Origin: Periconia sp. R9002
Taxonomy: Eukaryota > Ascomycota > Dothideomycetes > Pleosporales > Periconiaceae
DNA: 64,000 bases
Direction of reading: 5' to 3'
NCBI GenBank assembly: GCA_023627715.1
Contig: JAMAHW010000003.1
Coordinates: 620,001-684,000, forward strand
Numbering within the stretch: the first letter of the stretch is position 1; each line of letters begins with the position of its first letter. The translations under genes and the position numbers were made by a program. The notes under the pieces were generated by a model. It was not told the origin of the DNA and searched no databases. It saw only the letters and a list, made by a program, of their open reading frames with translations. This document shows, piece after piece, positions 11,148 to 21,007 of the stretch.

Positions 11148-14100
11148 TCACTGGTTGACGCTGTACCTGAGACGGATGCCCATTCCAGCAAGTTCGACAT
11201 CAAGTAGACGCAAAACCCCTGGCACTGCGACGGTCACAACATCGTTACCGCCGTGTCTTCTAATACCTTGACCATCAATCCACACCTCGCTTTTAGGCGC
11301 AGTATTATCCGCAAGTTTGGCGCATCTCCTACATCTCACCGTTAGACCACCCCTCTTCTTTCGGGTGAATTCATTAACGGTGGGAGTAGTCGACAGGAAG
11401 GATCCACAGCTACGACACAGCATGGTCTTCGTGTAATCGGAGCAATTGAAAAGTCTATCAGCAAGTAGGAACGAAGATCCATGGGCCAACAACGCTAAAA
11501 TTCAAAGTCAGCTTAACTTGTATAACGAGTGATACAATGGAGGGGAAAACAAACCGTCCCTTTCCATCTCACCTGGTTTACGACGTTAGCTATGGTTCGA
11601 CTAGAGGTACAAGGTGCTTGTAATTGTCACTCACCAACTCTGATACCACCCCCTCTCTTTCGCCCTTTGATAGGCTGACCGGTGAGGCTGTTGATTGGTC
11701 CGGTGGTGCGTACTTGGAACTTGTCGTTGACCATATGACGGAGACGCTGGTAGTAGACAACGCCAATGTAGATGTCCGCACTGAGCTCTTCTCCGGTCAC
11801 ACCAGAGTAGAGAGGTTCATTTCCTATCAAGATGTCAAAACGCCGCCACACCACGAGGTGTCTTGATACTACTTTGTACCCGGGAGAACGTACCATAGAA
11901 GTTGTAGCCCGCCTTCTTGAGCTGATGTCCGAAGTAGTCTACGGCGGTATTTTTTTCATCAAACTTGAATGGTGTTGACTCTTGTGCGATGCCATGCAGA
12001 GCTCCTGCCTTGCCCGCCATCGACTCAATAAACATCCCTATAGTCATGCGACTGCATTTTTGTTAGTTGTAGCCTTCATATTTATTACAAAGGGTAGCAT
12101 CAATAAGCCTGTCCGGCTAAGACGCTAGTGTCTACCTCTCGCTAAGGAAATGTGTCACATGACCGGACAGATTAATTGATGCTACCCTTTGTATGAAAAA
12201 GAGAAAAGGAAAGGGTATTACGACCTGGGGAATGCATGAGGGTTGATGAGAAGGTCCGGAACCATGCCGCTCTCCGAAAAAGGCTTGGGTTAGGGTTAGT
12301 GATCAGGCGTCTGTTGATGTGTCGATAGGACAAGGCGGGCTACGTACCATATCAACTGCGGGAAACTTTTGCGACAGCACACCTTTTTGGCCCTAGTTAT
12401 CTTTAGTTTAACTTTAAGAGTATATAAGGAGTAACGGCTTACGTGACGCGAAGAAAACTTGTCGCCGATGACGGGACTGCGTGGTACCCTTAACTTCACG
12501 GAAATCTTTTGCAACGGATCAAGACCATTGTCCCCTCCGATTACTCGCACCCTAGACAATCAATTAGCATGCAATCAGATTGATATGATCTAGGGAATCG
12601 CTCACTCTTCAACAAAAGCAACCTCGTCATCTTTGTACTTGAAGAAGTTGGTCTGGCCGTCCAGATTCTCGAGTTCGCCGGTGCCCTGATCAAAGGCAAC
12701 AGTGTGCCAAGCAGCCAAGTAATCACCCGACTTCAGCATCGTGCCGACGCGGGGAAGGCCGTCATCGTCAAGTGTTTCCCTCCAGGAAGCCTTGACAGTA
12801 CCGGCGAAGCCGAACAATTTCCGGACACTCTTCCTCCCACGGCTGGCACCCCTGCCTTCTTCTAGATCGCATATCTTAGTTTTATAGACGGAACCATGCC
12901 CGAAGCCTCTCTCCAAAGCCGATTTATTCAAAATCATAGCGTCGTCCATGTCGTAACCTGTATAAGAAATCACAGCGACCACAGCATTTGCACCTTGCGA
13001 GAAGTTATCAGAAACAGCGACCACACGATTGGTACCTTGTTATCTCACCTTGCGGAAAATTGTCCAAGCCATACTCGTTGTAGAGTTTTGCGCGTACGAT
13101 GGGCGTTTGAGCTAAATTCGCGTGTACAAAGTCAGCTTGACTGAAAGCATGATTCAGGGATTCATCAAGATTTCAGAACGTCACGCAACGTGGTGTCTTG
13201 ATACGACTTTGTACCCGGGAAAAACTTACGGCTTTGTATCCGATAACTCTTGTTATCAGTTCGATGATTGAGGGCCGTGCCCGGAGTGCCCATCGTTTGT
13301 TTACCCATCCTATTTAATGTTAGTACTTAATACCCTTCGTCAGCTTAGGGAGGGCGACGAACTGGCACTGATACCTATATCGCGGGTACAAAGTTAGTTA
13401 AATGTAACTAGGGTGGTTACAGCACACGATCAGTGTCTCGATACACCACCACGTGGTGTCTCGATAACAAACGAATCTGTACCTGGAGTTCAACTTACAT
13501 ATTTCGCGGCGATTGATTGTTGTTACTGAAGGGAGTCTGGTTCGCAACGATACTCAAGACGTCAGTCGGGGAGTAGTCGACATGAGTGCTGTCACCATTG
13601 ACAATCTCGGGCTCTGTGCAGGCAATTGACATATACGGCTGCTCGAACGGTCCCACGTAATCGAGCTTGTCAAGTGGCAAGTACTTTACGGGCCTATAGA
13701 AACGGCATGCTTGCGAGAACAAGTATAAACCTGGGAATTGTCCTGTTTGCGTTTGCGACACCGGTACGAAACCAATCTCTAGCTCTCGCGGCACATTTTT
13801 ATCAGGAGATCCTTGAACCTTCCAATATCGAAGAGAGTCACGTATCCTGATCGCCTGCCTAGGCGAACAGTATCCCAAGACACGGCCGTCCAGTTGCACT
13901 ACCATGGAGTTCTCTAGGAGAGCAGAAACCTGACTTGCTACGCCGAGTCCAGCGACCAGTTTCGGGATTGCAGAGACGTCAATGGGGCGAGTTGCGATTC
14001 TGCACTCGTGCGATAGGTGATTCAGAAGACCACAGGGAGCACCATCCGGCGTATGAACTGGGCAGACGAATCCGTAGCCCTCTGGACGTAGTTTCCTAAC

Positions 14101-15705
14101 GGCGGTAGTCCTGAGCTGAGCGAAGAAAGCGCCTCTGTGAATCATACGAAAATGACTGATAAACCGAAAGAAATTAAGTTTCTCAGCTACGACAGTAAAT
14201 CCACTGGTTTGCGACAGATCGAGGCCAGTGGGTGAGACGAGATTGCCAGTACTTAGGAAATAGCTTAATGCCTTGCCCAAATCTTCTCCAGTGGCGCGTC
14301 CGAGAACCTTGCTGACAAAATCACTCTGGAACTGTTGAGATGTAAAGGGCTTGAAGCCCTTCCTCGCATACTCTTGCAGCGGAAATCTCAATGAGTTGAG
14401 CCACTCTTCTAACTTTTCCTTTAGAATCATTCCGTATAACTGGCCTCCTAGCAAAGCTTCTTGAAACTGCACGGCATCAGGGTCATCGACTGCAGCGGTG
14501 CCTTCGACAAGCGCGTACAATTTTCGTATCATGAACAGTAGCATCCGGAACTTATCCGTATCTTCGCGATCTGTGACGTTATTGGCTCCCAAATGAGGCA
14601 GTACCACCTTGCGTAAAAAGAAGGTTCCTGCATCTTCGTCGCTCATATCATCTGGCAGCTGCAGCACAGGCTTGAACTTCTCACCCAGATAGGCTCTTGA
14701 CCGTGCTTTCGACTGCAAATTATAAACCTTGTAGCTGCGGAGAAGCAACTCCACACGATCAATGACGAATTGCCTTTCGGAGAGACCCTCTGAATCAGCC
14801 TTGCCAACAATACCCTCAAACACCTCCCTGTCATTGGTGTCGACTAAGGCGCACAAGACCATCATCACAGGAATCAGATACTCGCTTTTCCGCCACGAAA
14901 ACCTGAAAGTGATGTTCCCATCCACAAGCGCATGCAGCGCATTGGTAATGGACGTCTGATCGGGTCTGACACTGCGAATCATAACACCCATTGGAGTATA
15001 GCCTGGCCCTCGATTGGTAAAGGCCCCCCGCTTGATTGCCATGGGATAGTTGCGACGTTGGACAATAAGCATTCGAATGATTTTCTCGATGCCATTGACG
15101 ATGAAGTAGCCACCAAACTCTTCGCTTTCCTCCTTGGACTTCACCAACTGGGCGGGGCTCATCTTTTCTAGGTGGCACCGGCTGCTTTTCAGCATAATAG
15201 GAACATAGCCCAAGTCGCGCACCTGTTCCTGCCAATCGCCATTGTTGACCTTCCATTGGAGGCGGGCTGTTAGCTTGCCCCTGTAAGTGGCATGACGTTC
15301 TCGACATTCAGCTGGAAGTACACGCCTGTCCTTCAAGACGAACTTGTTGCTCGGTGGTAGCATCGACTTTTCGAGGAAGACGTCTTGTATGCGCACGTAG
15401 AGTCGGTTACGCGGTTCCTCTGGTGATGCGTCGGGGTTTTGGTCCAAGAATACCTTGGTGCCAATATCTTTCAGAGCCTCAGAGAGCTGACCGTTCGGTT
15501 CGAAGATGTGATTAAACGAGTCTATATGGGGCTCTGCGATCGCAGCCACCCTCGGGTACGCAGTGTGGTCTCTGGGCGGATCCTGGAATAACTTCTGACG
15601 TCGAGCGGTGTCGAAGTCGACGCCCCATGTCTGATAAAACACGGATTAGAGATAAGTTTGAAAAGAGTGCCGAGGGGACATTACCTGGTCGGTGGGAGGC
15701 GCCAT
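11148..15705 (-). CDS. RPA2: RNA polymerase I second-largest subunit (A135)
   Basis: Minus strand, 13 exons: 15685-15705, 13499-15630, 13363-13374, 13230-13309, 13049-13111, 12606-12993, 12443-12551, 12348-12392, 12225-12283, 11894-12051, 11635-11823, 11555-11572 and 11148-11494. This gives 1206 aa, close to the roughly 1200 aa of yeast Rpa135, and phases agree at every junction. It is the beta-like catalytic subunit of RNA polymerase I, transcribing rDNA in the nucleolus. Recognisable parts are [59 protein letters not shown], and a C-terminal zinc motif CRSCG...CRRCA. The start MAPPTDQ is followed by a 54-bp intron. Introns are crowded into the 3' half and several are unusual (see separate entries). 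Divergent from ARL8. Confidence 0.95.
11824..11893 (-). repeat. Introner-like intron (RPA2 intron 10, short form)
   Basis: A 70-bp GT-AG intron. In sense orientation its first part carries CCCGGGTACAAAGT followed by GTATCAAGACACC, nearly the same as intron 4, and it ends within a CATCTTGATAG that matches the interior of intron 4. It looks like a shorter copy of the same element. Confidence 0.75.
12086..12193. mobile_element. MITE inside RPA2 intron 9
   Basis: A 108-bp palindromic element. The left end is TACAAAGGGTAGCATCAAT with CCTGTCCGG further in; the right end is the inverse (CCGGACAG, ATTGATGCTACCC, TTTGTA). The inverted repeats are about 30 bp with one small gap. Taking the outer TA as target-site duplication gives a 104-bp element beginning CAAAGGG, as expected for Tc1/mariner-type insertions. 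It fills most of the 173-bp intron (12052-12224) and has no coding capacity. Confidence 0.8.
12994..13048 (-). other. RPA2 intron 5, apparently born from a coding tandem duplication
   Basis: This 55-bp intron (GTGAGA...CGCAAG) holds near copies of its flanking exons. The upstream exon ends with codons for DNFPQ before the splice site; the intron ends with codons for DNFSQ. The intron also carries codons for GTNRVVAVS, matching the next exon's [10 protein letters not shown]. The second match is offset 42 bp, exactly 14 codons. Removing the intron restores the family motif [19 protein letters not shown]. Confidence 0.75.
13112..13229 (-). repeat. Introner-like intron (RPA2 intron 4)
   Basis: A 118-bp GT-AG intron. 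In sense it reads GTAAGT, CCCGGGTACAAAGTC, GTATCAAGACACCACGT, and ends AGCTGACTTTGTACACGCGAATTTAG. GTACAAAGTC near the start and GACTTTGTAC near the end are inverted repeats. Most of both ends recurs in intron 2, and the 5' half recurs in intron 10. Confidence 0.8.
13375..13498 (-). repeat. Introner-like intron (RPA2 intron 2)
   Basis: A 124-bp GT-AG intron sharing with intron 4 the start (GTAAGTT, CAGGTACA, TATCGAGACACCACGT) and the end (AACTTTGTACCCGCGA then TATAG). It contains an extra CACCACGTGGTG palindrome and a second ATCGAGACAC. Confidence 0.8.
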
Positions 15706-16490
15706 GGCGGGCGGTGGGAAATGAGGGAATCGCAGCCTTTAGATAGACGTGAAGTGGTAGGCTTATTGCGGGCGTGAATGCAATGGCATCGCCTAGGTTT
15801 CGAAAAGGGCGGGTTAGGTGTTGACAATTCAGCAGCGCAGTCGGTGGAGGCGTTGCGCTGCAATTGTAGGCGTTTGCTAAGGAAAGGGAAAAAAAAGTTC
15901 GGAGGACGCGCACGGATGCCGCGACGATAAGATCTGCTATCATAAGCGAGGCAGAAGCGGAAGCAGCAGGCGCACGGATCAAGTCACACGGGCGCACTTG
16001 GCAAAGCGGCTCCTCAAGGTTAGGAAGGAACGAAACATGGCGGGCACCACTGGGCAGCACAGCACAGCACCGCACAGCTCTGGCACCGACCGCGCAGGCA
16101 GCTGGCTTCCCTAGCTTTCCCGCTAGAGCGGCGCAGTTCTTCTTCACATCGGTCGCTCTGTACTTACTGCAACTACCTACATACTTCTTCTCTGCAGCTG
16201 GTCTTGACTTCTGCGCCGTGGCTGTACCCTTCACACAAACCTTCATTCTGTTCTCTACTTCCTACCTACCCACATACGTATCTGCACCCTAGCTAGCTGC
16301 CATCCATCCTCGTGATCGCTACACGTTGGAACCTTGCCGGCAAACACCCACCCCGCAAGCCTTCAAGGATTCCTGGACTTTCCCACCATACCATCACACC
16401 CATCGTCACCCTCACCTTCACTCATCATCGTCCTCGCCCTCGTCGCCCTACACCGGCCCTTGCTAATCCCCTGCCCAAGCTTCATTCATC
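15706..16490. promoter_or_regulatory. Divergent promoter region of RPA2 and ARL8
   Basis: A 785-bp head-to-head spacer. The ARL8 side is rich in CCTACC/CATCC pyrimidine tracts common in fungal promoters and leaders. A frame crossing the RPA2 side has no family features. No defined motif is claimed. Confidence 0.5.
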
Positions 16491-17620
16491 ATGGCCGGCA
16501 TATTTCGTCGCATCTACGACTGGCTGCTGCGTCTGTTTTGGTCCGTCTATTCCCATTTTTCCTTTTTGCGCTCGCTCAATCCATCGCCCCCAAGATACGC
16601 TGTCTGACCAGGGCCCTAACCCATCGAATCCCTATCTCTCCAGGAGGAGCAACGACTCAAGAGATCCGTCAAACTTGCGAAACCGAATGCTGATGCTTTG
16701 CTCCATTGTCTAGGGCGACCGAGATGGACATCACCATGATCGGGTTGCAGAACGCCGGCAAAACCTCGCTGTTGAGAGTTCTGGCGGTGAGTGCCATCCC
16801 GTTTCGGAATTACGTGAGGGCCTGCGGCTCCCGGAGGACTAGCAGCATTCACACCCGCGGATCCACCTCAACAAGTATGGCTCGCTGACTGAAATTCAGG
16901 GCGGAGAATTTACGGTCGAGTAAGTCCCTCTCCAACGGCGCGACGACAGAAGGGCGCAGTTTCGACAGTGCGTGCTGCAGCTTCTTCGCGCTGCATTCGC
17001 ACTTGGTCCATGCGCTGATACTTGGCCATAGCTCCATCCCCACCGTCGGCTTCAATATGAAGCGTGTCCAAAAGGGACATGTAACGTTGAAATGGTGAGT
17101 CGATCTGGTATCCGTCTGGTCACGCACATCCGCCTCTTGCAGCGCCAAGGCTGTCGATGCTGCATCGCGGGCTGCAGGTTAAATGTCCCCGGTTGAAAAC
17201 TGCACCAGCTGACCATCACCTGCACTGTAGTTGGGATCTTGGGGGTCAGCCCAGGTTCCGTTCCATGTGGGAACGATATTGTCGTGGCGTGAATGCGATG
17301 GTGTAAGTTGGTTTGTCTCGGGTTGGCAGCTTGCTCATCGTTGCAGATTTATTGTCGATTCAGCCGACCGTGAGGCTCTGCCCGTCGCGCGCGAGGAGTT
17401 GAAGCTCTTGCTTGAGAAGCCAGCGTTGGAGGGGATCCCTCTTCTCGTGTTGGGCAATAAGTCTGACCTCCCCAACAAGCTTTCGGTGGACGAACTCATT
17501 GATGCTCTGAACCTCAAGGCAGTGTCGCACCGTGAAGTGAGCTGCTATGGCATTAGTGCCAAAGAGGAGACCAATCTCGACGCTGTACTTCAGTGGCTGA
17601 TTGCTCGCGCAAGCAAGTAA
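16491..17620 (+). CDS. ARL8: Arf-like small GTPase, Arl8 type
   Basis: Six exons: 16491-16540, 16714-16786, 16900-16919, 17032-17094, 17231-17302 and 17347-17620, encoding 183 aa (family about 186). Exon 3 has only 20 nt. GTPase motifs: P-loop GLQNAGKT at 27-34, switch 1 with [22 protein letters not shown] (switch 2), NKSD and SAKE. The N-terminus [17 protein letters not shown] is an amphipathic helix without the Gly2 myristoylation site, as in Arl8. In animals Arl8 directs lysosome positioning; in filamentous fungi it probably acts on vacuole or vesicle transport, which is inference. The spliced protein matches the family closely along its whole length. Confidence 0.93.
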
Positions 17621-19586
17621 CTGTTCGGGATCGTGCGCGAGCGACAACGTGACCTGCGAGCCTTTCCCCCTCGTAACCCACGTGCCGCCCGATGGAGAGA
17701 CGATGAAAGAGACGGACGACGGATCCGACCCATGGCTTCACCTTTGATCGAACTTGACGACTTCCAACGTGCCTGCGGTGCCTTGCGCATGGCCGTTAGC
17801 TTTTATTATACGATATAGTTAATGATTCTTACGACGTGACGGAAAGAAAGACGGGCAGTCTGAACTGCAGGCTAGCGATGGCCAACTAGCATTCATCTTT
17901 TGGCACGTGTTTGGTTTTTTGATTTTGTTTTCGGATTTTTTTTTCTCGCTGCAGCAGTAGCTTTGGCGTGTAGGATGGGGAGAGAAGCGTGTGATCTCGG
18001 TAGTGGCTAAAGTACGTTGCCGTGCACTGGCTATTTTGAGATTCTTTCCCACAGGAACATTCCACCAAGTGTTGAGGTTTTGAGTTTTGGGGGGCGGTTG
18101 TCCCGCAATGGGGCGCCGCGTGATTTGTTTGCTGGTACCGAGGCAGTCGGACTGGCTGGCGGGACCCTCTCCTCTCCACAGCCTTTGACCTGATAGCTTC
18201 AGAATAGTATAATTTGGTCGTGTCGGCTACTTTTCTCTTTGTGGCATTTTTACATGGAGGTGAAGACGGATCCATTGGCGGCACAGCAGCTGGGAGGCGT
18301 ATGGTCCAAATTCAGGTTAACATTCCAGGTTCCTCGCGTTCAGAGTGCGCTCGAAGATATGTGTTTGCTCAGCCTTGGGGCCTGCAGAGCATGGCCGTGT
18401 GTTGTGACATGATGGGGCATTCCTCTGGGACGGTGGCCAGAAGGCGTTGGCGCCTCAAAAGGGGGTCCTGTCGTGTTGGTACTCCAAGCACGGCGCTGGG
18501 CAAGGCAGGGTAGCATCTCCATGGGCCAGAAGTCGCAAGACCGAAGACGAAGAAGAAGAAGAAGGTGGCAGTCCGGAGTCGAAGGCAGAGAAGGGACGAA
18601 AGGGACGAAACGGGGCGAGCAAAGGTTGGCACTCGCAGACTATTATTTCTGTTGCGCGCGCTGGCTGCACACGTCGGTCGCTCTACAATTGCCCGTTGAC
18701 AGTTCATCATGCATTAGCGTTCTGGGCGGCTCTGGCGCGCTGATTGGCCAACGCTGGCCAGCGGACGAAGTCATCCCTGCGCAGCGTTCGCGAAACACAC
18801 AGACGCTTGTTGCGCTGCTTGGGATTCTGGAACAAGGCTGCAGGTGAACGGCTGGGCCCGGGGCGAAGCGGCCTGTGGATAGGGCGGGTTGGGGTGCATC
18901 TGCATGTGGCTGGTGCGCGGGGATAGATATATGCCTATTATAGTGACAGTGACTTTGAGGAATCTCGTCTTCGTCATCATTGATCAATCCGCAAGAATTT
19001 GTCACTTCACTTGCCTTTGTCGTCCGCTGCAATGCTGTGCCGCAAATGCACCTACATGTAGTAATCTGAATACATGCGGAACTGCAGCTTTGTACGCATA
19101 TTTGGTTACTCAAGTGCAGACACAATCACATCATGCCAGCCAACAGATTTCGAAACGCCATGTTTGCTCATCTGCCGGGCATTCTTAACAATACATACCT
19201 AAGGAGCGAGTCCAAGCTTCCATGACATAAGTAAAAAAAAAAAAGAGCATTCAAATGTTCATGTGTGCAACTGGTCCCAGGTCAGGCACGTCGTAATAGC
19301 GTTGGCCGCAGCAAGAGACGGCTCACTCACTCACTCACTACTTGACGCGTACCCACCCCACACCTATTGTACGCCGCTCGGTCCGGTGCCGAGCCTCTCT
19401 CGCTTAGCGTGTGGCTAAGTGCTCCACCACTTGCATATCATCCGCGTCATACCCAGCCCTATAACTTCTTCTTTGTCACATCGTCGCTGCTCGCGCGTCC
19501 ATTGTCCACGCAAACCAACCCTTTGGCAGCTAGCCGTGTCGACCGTCCTGCAATCGTCACTTGCTTTGCTCTGCTTTCCAGCCAAG
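17621..19586. other. Intergenic region
   Basis: No supported gene. There is a GAAGAAGAAG run at about 18548-18565, an A-run at about 19233 and an ACTC repeat at about 19324-19339. Frames on both strands overlap and lack family features. The right end should be the promoter of the RCR-type gene. Confidence 0.55.
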
Positions 19587-20264
19587 ATGCCACCAACTCT
19601 AGCTCCTAGGCTCTACAACGACCCTGAGTAAGTTTCCCTTGCCTTTTCTTTATATGCCTGCCTGCCCGCCCGCCCGCCTGCCCGCCGTCATTCCCGGACT
19701 TGGTCAGAACCTATTTGTTTCTGCGTCAAATCCAAACACACTTTGCCAGAAGACATTCCCCTATCCTCATAATATCTGAACATGGTTAGTTGCTGGGTCC
19801 GTGAGGATGGCTACACTTGGTGCACACCTAGTCAATGGAATGCCTGGATTCGATGGGTAGTCCTCGGCATCGTCCTAGCGTTCATGGGTATTTTCTTCAT
19901 CTTCTTTGCGTAAGTCACCCCAATAGTTACCCTCAAGCTAAAACCCCAAACTGAACATCCGGCCTCCAGCTGCACTTCGGCACGCCATCGCCGCAACACT
20001 GGTCGCCAGCCCTGGTATGGCACTGGCTGGGCTGCTGGACCTCGCCACAACCAGCCGCCTCCCCCGGAGTACGCCCCTCAACCCCAAAACAACGGCTACT
20101 ATGAGGGTCAAAACCAGGGCTACTACGGCACGGCGCCCAAGTATGGCCAGGAGACCGGCATCGAGCTCCAGCAGCCTCCCCCTACCTACACCCGAGGTGC
20201 TGAGGCCGAGTACGCTCCTCCTCCCGGTCCACCACCCGCCAAGAACGATGGCATTGTCCGTTAA
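19587..20264 (+). CDS. RCR-type single-pass membrane protein (Congo red resistance/chitin regulation)
   Basis: Three exons: 19587-19627, 19790-19909 and 19970-20264, encoding 151 aa. Intron 1 is pyrimidine-rich with a CCTGCCCGCC repeat. After a short Cys-containing lumenal part (CWVREDGYTWC) comes one hydrophobic segment (WVVLGIVLAFMGIFFIFFA), then a basic stop (ARHRRN), PWYGTGWA, and a Pro/Tyr/Gln-rich cytosolic tail with YYEG/YYGT repeats, a PPPTY (PPxY-like) motif and PPPGPPP. This is the layout of the fungal Rcr1/Rcr2 family, which affects cell-wall chitin and endosome-to-vacuole sorting through PPxY binding to a Rsp5-type ubiquitin ligase. Its exact role here is inferred. Confidence 0.8.
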
Positions 20265-21007
20265 GTCTTGAACACCTTTCAGGACGCGGCAAAGCCCACG
20301 TGTGCACGCACACTCTATTGAACTGTTCCCTCTCTCTCGGTCATTATACCGCGAGATGGACTCTTCTTCTCATGCTGGGAGGCGTTTTATTCTGGGAAAG
20401 GAATTCCATCTCTCTCGATCACTATATCGCGGGGGATGAACTTTTACTCATGCTGGGGGGGCGTTTTTATTCTGGGAATCACGGAAATGGGAACGGAACG
20501 GTCGGGCGGTATTCCACTTCGGACATGGGTTTTAATGACCATCATGTATGATCGTCCTCCTTTCCTCAATGAGTAGCATGAAAACAAATACCCCTCTTTT
20601 CCTTTGGTATATCCAAACAATGTCTTTCCCTGCTCGTAACTACTTTGTGACGTACGTGTACCGTGTACTTTGGTAGGTAACGCATGAAACCAACGTGATC
20701 AAGCGATTCAACATATACCTCTCATTACCTAACTACCTATCTACTTACCCTTTTTAGAACCGATGTGCCCACATTCCATCCGCCCATACTCTCACACCCT
20801 CAACCCACAAGCCTCGAAAAAATCAACAGAAAGCAGCACTCCTTCCTTTCCCCTCCATACTGCCTCCATCCATTCAAGAAACTAAACCTGTGCACACACC
20901 CAGACTCAACGATAAACGACAAACGCTACTCTTTACCCATTACAAATAATCCCAATCAATCAGGCAACGAATCCAGACCTCACCCGCGCCCGAAACAATC
21001 CGTTCCT
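20265..21007. other. Intergenic region between converging genes
   Basis: Holds the 3' ends of the RCR-type gene and of the secreted-protein gene on the other strand. A diverged tandem repeat is listed separately; otherwise nothing recognised. Confidence 0.5.
20331..20485. repeat. Diverged tandem duplication, period 78 bp
   Basis: Two units. The first has CTCTCTCGGTCATTATACCG, CTCATGCTGGGAGGCG and TTTTATTCTGGGAA; the second has CTCTCTCGATCACTATATCG, CTCATGCTGGGGGGGCG and TTTTTATTCTGGGAA. It lies just past the stop codon of the RCR-type gene, probably in its 3' UTR. Confidence 0.7.

Noticed and set aside
12285..12299. Telomere-like GGGTTAGGGTTAG on the plus strand in RPA2 intron 8
   Set aside because: Only about two repeat units; chance or an old repair scar is enough to explain it.
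15512..16246. A 244-residue minus-strand frame upstream of RPA2
   Set aside because: It overlaps the RPA2 start and intron 1 in another frame, is Ala/Arg/Ser-rich by composition and has no family features; it lies in the divergent promoter.
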